Positions 1 through 5,373 of a stretch of DNA of 5,373 nucleotides are shown piece by piece. The DNA is from Candidatus Omnitrophota bacterium (GTDB lineage: Bacteria; Omnitrophota; Gorgyraeia; Gygaellales; Profunditerraquicolaceae): contig JAQUMS010000111.1 in NCBI GenBank assembly GCA_028717985.1, positions 1 through 5,373 of the forward strand. Reading direction: 5' to 3'. Under the pieces are notes generated by a model, which searched no databases, was not told the DNA's origin, and saw nothing but the letters and a program-made list of their open reading frames with translations. A program made the position numbers and the translations under genes. Within the stretch, counting starts at the first letter, position 1, and each line of letters opens with the position of its first letter.

Positions 1-261
1 AAAACGTTTATTCCCGGCATGTTTAATCCGGATGAGAGTCGTTCTTTTCAGGAGTTAGTAAATTTAGCGTTGGGTGTGAGGGCAAACTTGTTTGTTGAAT
101 TCTCCGGAAAGAATGAACGGCATATGCGTTTATTCGACGCTTTGGCGAATCAATATAGCGATACGGCTGACCCTTGTGAATTTGCGGGATCGCTCATCCG
201 GCGCCTGGACGCGCTTTCTAAATTTACACGGCAAGGGTCATTTTCCGCTGGAGAGGCGATC
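1..261 (+). other. Unassigned soluble segment before the aldolase-like domain
   Basis: Residues 1-87 continue a domain that begins upstream of the window. The stretch is soluble and mixed helix/strand in character: a hydrophobic-polar helix around residues 16-30, a short strand-like LFVEF at 30-34, then a probable helical stretch at 40-75 ending in arginine-rich turns (RRLD at 67-70). No catalytic motif is recognisable. It could be the C-terminal part of another enzyme module or a spacer. Its end is set only by where similarity to the class II aldolase fold seems to begin. Confidence 0.4.
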
Positions 262-3200
262 ATCATTACTGAAACCAGGGATTTTGCGGATTACCTTACA
301 ATAGTACGGAATTACGGAGAGCAGTTTCATGATTTAATTCATCCTGCTGAAGGCGTGACCCGTTTTTTAGGCAATACGTCGTTCCGGGCTCAGTACTTTT
401 TCCCGGGAGAAAAATTTAAAAATATTATGTTTGTTTCCCGCAGAAATATCGATAAAAGAAATATCAATGCGGGAGGTTTTGTAGCCGTGGATATGGGGTC
501 ATATAACGCCACAAAGCTGGAGTTTTACGGGGAAGCAAAACCAAGCGTAGATACTCCGACCCAGATGAGATTTCTCAATGCATTACCGAATGTGAATATT
601 ATTCTTCATTCCCATGTATACATTCTGGGTGCTCCGTTCACTGAAAAAATGGTTCCGTGCGGGGCCCTCGAGGAGGTCGATGAGGTTTTTGCAGCAATAG
701 GTTTTGATTATTCAAAGACCAATTTCGCGGTAAATTTACTGGGTCATGGAAGCATTGTTTTTGCCGGTGATCTCGCATATCTGGGAGAACATGTTCGCTA
801 TAACGCCCGTGTTTTGCCTGAATCATTGAATACAGACGGGACTTCTGTTCCCGGGTTTTTAGGAAATAATCGCTTGCGTGATGGGGGATATTGGTCTGCA
901 GAAAACGTTCCCGTATTGAAATATTCAAACATCGAGGGAGTTCTTGATACTATTATCGCTATAAACAAAACAGTCGAATGGCCCAGGGACGGAAGGGACC
1001 GTGATGTACTTATACGGGCAATACTTACAGGCAGGTTTGTAGGCGGAAGGCATGAAAATATCGTCTGGATCGCTGAAAAAGACGGAGTCGGCGTAGGGTA
1101 TTTGATACTTACGGTGCGAGGCAAAAGCGGGTTCATTTTTTATCTGGCGGTGGATAAAGGCAACCGTGGAAAAGGGATCGGGTCGGCTTTGTTGGCCGAA
1201 GCATTTTTATATTGTCAACAGTCGGGTATCATGGAACTGGAATTGCAGGTGAACCGCACCAATACTTCCGCGTACCGTCTGTATAAACGATTCGGGGGTG
1301 TTGAGTATTCCGGTTTATTTGACACGCACGATTCCAAATTAAACGGCTATATAGGCATGGTGTTTGATGTGATGTCTCAGTCATCGAGGAATCTGAGCAG
1401 GGAGAAATGGCAATCTCTGAGCGGGAACATTAGCTGTGCCCGTTTTTCCGTTATGTGCGAAGGCAGAGGGTATTTTGACGGCGGTGATACCGGCAGCAGT
1501 GTTTTCATTCCGGAAGCACGGCGCGGCGTATCCGGAAAAATTATTACCTGGCTGCGCAGGGAGACATTCCTTACAGTCGCGGCAACGATAAGCGGTATAT
1601 ATATTGTTTTCGCGGTTACAACGAATTATTTTTTCAGCTCACTATGGTTTTATTTTGGGTATGCGTCCAGCTCCTGGATGAGCGGCTTGGTGTCGTACGG
1701 GGGATATTATCAAAGCCTGCAAGCCATGTTTGGAGAAGATTTCGCCTCGTATTTATTTCTTTCTATGATTTTAAGCATTGTTTCCATGGTCTTGGGCAAT
1801 ATCGTCAGCCAGAAGTTTGAAATTGAGGTTAAACATGACCATCCTGATTTTCAGTGGGGGAGGATACAGCGTGCCTCTCTTATGGGAATATTCATATATC
1901 CTCCGTTTTGGGGTCTGGTATGGTACCGATGGTTGTTGTTTGCCGCTACCGGCGTAACCTTAAATTTTCTCGCGTTGCCGCCGTTGAACATTATTAATCC
2001 TTCTGTGCTCGCTGTGCTCGCGGTCAGGTGGGTTCTTGAAATGGTTTTTTGGGCTTTTCTTTCGCTCTGGTTTGGCATCGTGGCGGGGATGATGATCATA
2101 GAACGGCGTTCTTTTGTATTGTCTTTGCAAGGTGTTTTTAGAGATGAAACGCAGTCCGGATGGAAACAATGGCAAAAATATTTCACTCTGGTATTTTGCG
2201 TTAATCTTCCCCTGTGGGGTATCCCCAAATTGCTCGCGCTTATGGAACCTTCTCACGCGTTTTTCCTTTCCCAGTTTTTTGTGATTCCCTCCACGGCTTT
2301 GTATTCCTATGTTATGTATTCCGCTAAAACCGGCAACCTGTGGAAAGCCGTGTGGAAAAAGATCGCAGACCGACGGTCTTTAAAAGTATCCCGGAATAAG
2401 GATGCGGAGAAGCTTCTCAATGAGATTGAGAGGGAAGGCAAAGACCGATATGACGGGGGAGAATTCAGTTTTTCCGGGAAATGCGCGGCGGATGAAAAAT
2501 TATTCCAGGCCCGTCAGATAAAGTCTTCGGGATTTTCCACCTATGAATTATATTTAAGCCCCGGGGATATCAAAAATTATTCGGAGGTACGGGGCCGTTT
2601 GGAAAGAATCTATCATGATTTGGAATTGACCTGTGTTTCGGTCCATTCTCCGAACGCGTTGGTTACTCAGCCATCTTCGGAATTAATCCCCGGGGTATCT
2701 GTGTGCCAGGAGCTGGTTTCGTATCTGGAGACAATACAGGATCGGGCTCCCTCAGGGGTGGTCCTTCATGAATTACGCGGTAAAACGTATTCCGGATTTG
2801 ACTCGAAACTTAAAGCCTGGGAAAGGATTTACGGAGAGTGTGATAATGGGATACGTGTTTTGACTGAAACCCCGAATTGGGATTCTACCGAAAAAGAAAA
2901 ATTATTCCTCCCGTTTCCTCTTTATCTGGATACATTCGTGGATCAGTTTAAAAGCCGTTCTAATTTCGGTATAACATTTGATTTTGACCATGTGTTTCAA
3001 AGCGTGTATATGTTCGGATTGATGTTTGTCCAAAAACCGATTACCGATTACGCTCAGTTTTGGGCCAGGGAATACGGCAATAAAAATGTCCTCCCGGGGT
3101 ATTGGAAATCTCTTGAAGACTATGTGGAAGGCGAATACGGCCCTTTGAAAGACGAGGGATTGGACATCCTTGGCGGATATTGGGAAGAGAAGATTAATCG

Positions 3201-5373
3201 TTTTGCCGGCGCGTATAATCCCGTGCTCAGCCGGGGAGAAATTAAAGCGATGCGGAATTACAGAAAGCCTGTTTCCGGGAATTGGGTAACCCGTCAGTTT
3301 GGTTTTGATCCCAGGTTCGGGGATGATTTTAACGGGTCCTATCTTTCCCGGAGCGGCCCGGTATACCCTGAACTTATCCGCCGCATGCTTGAGCGGTATA
3401 AAAAATACATCGGTTTATTCCACTGTACTGGGACTGAATTCAGAGCGTACTATTCTCATGCTTATCCCGGAACATTTGAAGCTCCTACATCAGATTTTGT
3501 CCGGTTTTTCGAATGGCTTGTGTATAAAAACAAAGCGCATATCCCTCCGTATGCGGGGGCTGTTTCAAGCCTTGATCTGAAGCCGGTACTTGACAGTTTG
3601 GACGGCTCAATCCCGGTAATTCTTGAAACAATGCTGCCGGATGATGGAGAATTAAATTTGCGCTGGTTCCAGGAATCGGATGTTTATTCGTTATATTCAA
3701 ATCAGATAGATTACTCCCGGGATAACGATGGCGGTGCCGCGTCGTTTCTTATCTCTTTTTTCGCGGGACTTGATATCTATATTTTTGAGATCATGTTTGC
3801 GGTTGATGTCGTGGGTATCACGGTAACCGGCATAGTCATCAGGAAGCACAAACAAGAGTTTTACGGTATTCTGCGAAAAATGCATGAACGGTTGAACCGG
3901 GAATTTATCCGCGCGAAAATCAGCCGGCAGTTTCTTGCGCATGATTTGTGGCATTTCCCTAAAAAACCGAAGGAGTTTGGGGCTGAAGAATTTTCCCGTA
4001 TCATGGTGAATTTTGTTGTCCCTATTCTTGTTTTTACTATAGGCGCAAAAATATTCGGTGTGGGATTACCTTTGGATAAGGCTCTTATCTTGACATTGTG
4101 CATAAACTACGTGATGTCCCTGCGCAATATTATCAGCGATAAATATTATCATGTGTCATTTTCTTTGAGCCGGGAAAACAGAAAGGATTTATTCAGCCTG
4201 AAGTTCATTCATCCGCAGAAACTGGCCCGTTCGCTTTTCCTTGACGCGGTCGCCTATATCTTTCTGCTGGTGGATGCTTTTAGTTTCTGGCTTTGGTTTC
4301 ATGCTCCCGGAATTGACGTTCCTGTTTGGGTCCTTTCAGCCGTTCCTTTATTGGGGCAGTGGCAATGGTTTAATTTACTGACTTTTAATTGGCTGGTGGT
4401 CTGGTATGCCTATAAAACAAGGATATGGCAGCACTATCCGCCTGAGGTCGCGCGCTTGCAGGCCCTTAAACAATTTTTAGTTTCTTTTCTGGCGGTCCTT
4501 GCGGTCACTCAATTAGGCTTGCCGGGGTTCTGGTCGTACCAGATTTTCAAAAAACTGATAGTCAGTGAAGGGGCCAATGCGCTGATTGATGTGTTTTACC
4601 CCCTGACCCGCATACCGATAAAAACATTTCAGGGTGTACCGTTGTCTGATACTCCAAAGTGGATTTTGATCGCTGCTGATCAAGGCATGCGTATTAAGAA
4701 TCTGGTACATGTTGCCGGCGCGTGGTTTGGAGAACAAAAGGTTATGTACGGTACGGTAAAATCAGAAGAAGCACGGGAAGTATGGGGAGGGTTGGCGCAG
4801 AGCGGATTTTTAGATTATGTGAACGATCCTGAAGAAGCGGCAGATTTTGTAAAGGATATCCTGAAACAGGAAGTCAACAGCGGGAGAAAATTTAAGGTGA
4901 TCGGCAGGGAAGATTATGCGAAAGACCTTATTCATGAATCCTGGATCAGCCCTCTGGACCGGTATCTGGGAAGACGGTTTATGCAAGGGTATGATGCTCT
5001 TGATGTTTTATCGTTTGTCCGGCTGCTGCCTGTCATTGAGAATCCCGGTTGGTGGAGAGAAAATCTTACCCGTCACAGGGAATATTTTGAGGATGCGTCT
5101 CTTTCCCGGATTGCGGTTATCTCTATGAATAAACTCCCTGAAGATGTCCGCCTGAGGCTGGAAGGGCGGGGCAAACGGGTTTTTATTAATCGTTTAACAG
5201 GTGAGAGTATCGTTTTATTTAAAGACAGGATAAGGAAATTAGACCTTCTTTTTGAGGTACAGCAGGTAATAGAAGAAATGTGGATTTTTGCTAAGAGCAG
5301 TGAAGTAAACGGTTTATTCTCTAAAACTGATTTTGGTTCGGAGTATATGAAGGTTTTAAAATGCCGCTACACA
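1..5373 (+). CDS. Interior of a giant multidomain membrane protein, partial at both ends
   Basis: Frame +1 has no stop codon over 1791 codons and neither terminus lies in the window. In order, the protein shows a class II aldolase-like domain, a GNAT acetyltransferase, an Mpv17-like membrane block, a xylose-isomerase-like TIM barrel, a second multi-helix membrane block and an unassigned soluble end. Each recognised domain is near its family's usual size and the family motifs stay in frame, so the frame is real and not a chance opening. The first in-frame ATG (base 19) has no ribosome binding site before it and coding sequence continues upstream of it, so I do not treat it as the start. Proteins of this size that string together unrelated modules are known from Omnitrophota and some other environmental bacteria; that attribution is inference. 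The overall function is unknown. It may act as one membrane-anchored multienzyme or be cleaved after translation. Confidence 0.95.
262..825 (+). other. Class II aldolase/adducin-like domain (within the giant CDS)
   Basis: Residues 88-275 follow the order of motifs in the class II aldolase/adducin fold (FucA, AraD, RhaD, MtnB). GNTSFR at about 124-129 corresponds to the phosphate-binding GN(V/T)S loop. A strand pair ending in GGFVAVDM (158-165) sits where FucA-like proteins have the 'peDlvvvdl' strand. PSVDTP (181-186) is at the catalytic loop, HSH (203-205) at the metal pair, and GHGSIVFAG (248-256) at the third metal histidine and following strand. Family members bind a divalent metal through three histidines and cleave or epimerise small sugar phosphates, or dehydrate in MtnB. 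Here H203, H205 and H249 are kept. The usual catalytic Glu of the PSxE loop appears as Asp184, and the segment between HSH and the third histidine is short. The substrate is unknown. Adducin-like non-catalytic use is possible but less likely given the intact histidines. Confidence 0.7.
916..1374 (+). other. GNAT-family N-acetyltransferase domain (within the giant CDS)
   Basis: Residues about 306-458 form a complete-looking GNAT fold. An N-terminal helical part (306-345) is followed by strands NIVWIAEKDGVGVGYLIL (353-370). Then comes motif A, LAVDKGNRGKGIGSALL (382-398), whose RGKGIG is the acetyl-CoA pyrophosphate-binding R/Q-x-x-G-x-G/A loop. Motif B follows as LELQVNRTNTSAYRLYKRFGG (413-433), containing the typical N-x-x-A-x-x-LY signature; Tyr428 stands where many GNATs have the general-acid tyrosine. 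A final strand (GYIGMVFDVM, 449-458) closes the fold. The expected reaction is transfer of an acetyl group from acetyl-CoA to an amine. The acceptor could be a small molecule, a protein or an amino sugar; nothing in the sequence decides. The domain begins about 30 residues after the aldolase-like domain, with no gap that would suggest a separate gene. Confidence 0.88.
1375..1536 (+). other. Linker between GNAT domain and first membrane block
   Basis: Residues 459-512 are polar, rich in Ser, Arg and Gly, and show no recognised motif. A short sequence with strand-like character (SLSGNISCARFSVMCEGRGYF, starting at residue 472) could be a small beta unit or the end of the GNAT domain. The stretch becomes basic towards its end (ARRGVSGK at 506-513) just before the first hydrophobic helix, which by the positive-inside rule places this linker in the cytoplasm. 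Confidence 0.5.
1537..2340 (+). other. Multi-helix membrane block resembling Mpv17/PMP22 family (within the giant CDS)
   Basis: Residues 513-780 hold about six hydrophobic stretches: roughly 522-541, 582-602, 625-650, 670-700, 727-747 and 754-775. From about 568 on, the order of features matches Mpv17/PXMP2-type proteins. There is an opening amphipathic YYQSL, a first helix ending in LGNIVSQ (598-604; family GD-x-x-x-Q), then D616, R624, G629, P634 and WYRWL (641-645), which match the family's D..R..R....G....GP....WY..L pattern. MMIIERRS (697-704) sits where the family has its EG(R/K)S turn. WKQW (721-724) and N735 followed by P742 correspond to the family's W..W....Q..NF..VP region. Family members are small four-helix proteins of mitochondrial and peroxisomal membranes, with proposed channel roles. 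Basic residues lie on both outer ends (R519-R520; K776-K795), suggesting that both flanks are cytoplasmic. The extra N-terminal helix (522-541) is not part of the standard family. Assignment is by motif reading only. Confidence 0.68.
2341..2481 (+). other. Charged linker between membrane block and TIM barrel
   Basis: Residues 781-827 are strongly charged: KKIADRRSLK at 786-795 is basic, and DAEKLLNEIEREGKDR at 801-816 reads as an amphipathic helix. The basic part immediately after the last hydrophobic helix supports a cytoplasmic location. No family is recognised. Confidence 0.5.
2482..3645 (+). other. Xylose-isomerase/endonuclease-IV-like TIM barrel domain (within the giant CDS)
   Basis: Residues 828-1215 read as a sugar-phosphate isomerase/epimerase-type TIM barrel. 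The first strand region is IKSSGFSTYELYLS (840-853), equivalent to the 'G(a/f)dgvEl' start. Strand ends then carry the expected metal ligands: VSVHSPN (H882), VVLHE (H923), VLTETPNW (E956), TFDFDH (D994 and H997, the D-x-x-H pair), LFHCTG (H1141), SH at 1152-1153, and PVILET (E1209). In endonuclease IV these correspond to H69, H109, E145, D179/H182, H216, H231 and E261. The Asp two residues before H231 is replaced by Tyr1151. Members of this superfamily isomerise or epimerise sugars, or cut DNA at abasic sites; the low overall resemblance favours the sugar branch, but this is not proven. About 140 residues separate H997 from H1141, much more than in endonuclease IV, so there is an insertion. 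Confidence 0.66.
3733..4536 (+). other. Second multi-helix membrane block, family not recognised
   Basis: Residues 1245-1512 contain hydrophobic stretches at about 1247-1280 (long enough for two short helices), 1333-1355, 1358-1377, 1412-1434, 1440-1473 (again long) and 1490-1510. Between them lie basic loops: residues 1281-1325 (starting RKHK, with KKPK at 1321-1324), 1379-1411 and 1474-1489. This looks like hydrophobic hairpins separated by positively charged loops, which by the positive-inside rule would be cytoplasmic. No Mpv17-type WY or D..R..R pattern is visible, so it does not appear to be a second copy of the first membrane block. Aromatic residues are plentiful in 1425-1475 (FWLWF at 1429-1433, QWQWFN at 1453-1458). 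Function is unknown; a membrane anchor or an uncharacterised transporter-like domain are both possible. Confidence 0.6.
4537..5373 (+). other. Unassigned soluble region continuing past the window end
   Basis: Residues 1513-1791 are mostly soluble. A strand-like WILIAA (1554-1559) is followed by a helical acidic segment with VKSEEAREVWGGLAQSGFLD (1586-1605) and DPEEAADFVKDIL (1609-1621). Then comes an alpha/beta-looking stretch with strands KFKVIGR (1630-1636), SRIAVISM (1702-1709), KRVFINR (1725-1731) and ESIVLF (1735-1740), and a charged helix at 1741-1765. I recognise no catalytic motif. Alternating strands and helices suggest one folded alpha/beta module with an N-terminal helical lead. 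The frame is still open at the last base. Confidence 0.5.

Noticed and set aside
19..21. First in-frame ATG as the start of the gene
   Set aside because: No ribosome binding site precedes it and the preceding codons are open. The protein looks like mid-domain sequence at this point, so the start is probably well upstream.
671..700. Strong Shine-Dalgarno-like AGGAGGT followed closely by ATG at 680
   Set aside because: The spacing is too short (two bases) and the frame stops after six codons. The bases are explained by Glu-Glu-Val-Asp-Glu codons of the main frame.
638..1136. Two overlapping minus-strand open frames opposite the aldolase-like and GNAT domains
   Set aside because: The plus-strand frame carries clear GNAT and aldolase motifs here. 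The antisense products look like translation of codon complements and overlap each other.
1856..1960. GGGGGAGG followed by GTG at 1871, a possible internal start
   Set aside because: The GTG is out of phase with the main frame and leads to a stop after about 30 codons. It lies inside the conserved D..R..R segment of the Mpv17-like block.
1851..2256. Overlapping minus-strand open frames of about 100-125 codons
   Set aside because: They lie opposite the Mpv17-like membrane block, whose conserved motifs are in frame +1. The antisense products are basic and low in hydrophobic structure with no recognisable domain.
2341..2481. Boundary between two separate genes after the first membrane block
   Set aside because: No stop codon, promoter or terminator is present. 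The frame continues without a break through a charged linker into the TIM barrel.
3299..3580. Plus-strand frame 2 open stretch of 93 codons
   Set aside because: It overlaps the TIM-barrel domain in frame +1 in another phase, has no ribosome binding site of note and no recognisable product.
2482..3645. TIM barrel as a DNA repair endonuclease IV
   Set aside because: Most metal ligands are kept, but one is replaced by Tyr1151, the loop pattern around the ligands differs, and there is a large insertion. Nothing around it concerns DNA repair.
1..5373. Repeats, CRISPR array, tRNA or insertion sequence
   Set aside because: No direct or inverted repeat arrays, tRNA-like cloverleaf or transposase motifs were found by reading both strands; every base is accounted for by the main coding frame.

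Overview
The window is the interior of a single giant gene. Frame +1 is open from base 1 to base 5373 with no stop codon (1791 codons), and it runs off both ends. The true start and stop lie outside, so the whole protein is longer than 1791 residues. I translated the frame codon by codon. It reads as one coherent protein in which recognisable folds follow one another. I saw no frameshift, intergenic gap, RNA gene, mobile element, CRISPR array or repeat array.

Layout by residue, where residue n is bases 3n-2 to 3n: 1-87, unassigned soluble stretch. 88-275, class II aldolase/adducin-like domain with its three metal-binding histidines. 306-458, GNAT N-acetyltransferase domain. 459-512, linker. 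513-780, membrane block whose later part resembles the Mpv17/PMP22 family. 781-827, charged linker. 828-1215, xylose-isomerase/endonuclease-IV-like TIM barrel with most metal ligands kept and a long insertion. 1245-1512, a second hydrophobic multi-helix block of unknown family. 1513-1791, unassigned soluble region running past the window end.

Organism: the sequence has intermediate GC, uses normal bacterial codons, and packs several enzyme-like and membrane modules into one huge frame. Giant multidomain proteins of this sort are known from the candidate phylum Omnitrophota and a few other environmental bacterial lineages. Omnitrophota is my best guess, but it rests on architecture alone. No marker gene is present.

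How the parts might work together: charge distribution around the first membrane block suggests that the modules on both sides of it face the cytoplasm. A plausible picture is a membrane-anchored chain of small-molecule (perhaps sugar or sugar-phosphate) enzymes. The substrate of each module, and whether the chain is cleaved into separate proteins, cannot be told from the sequence.
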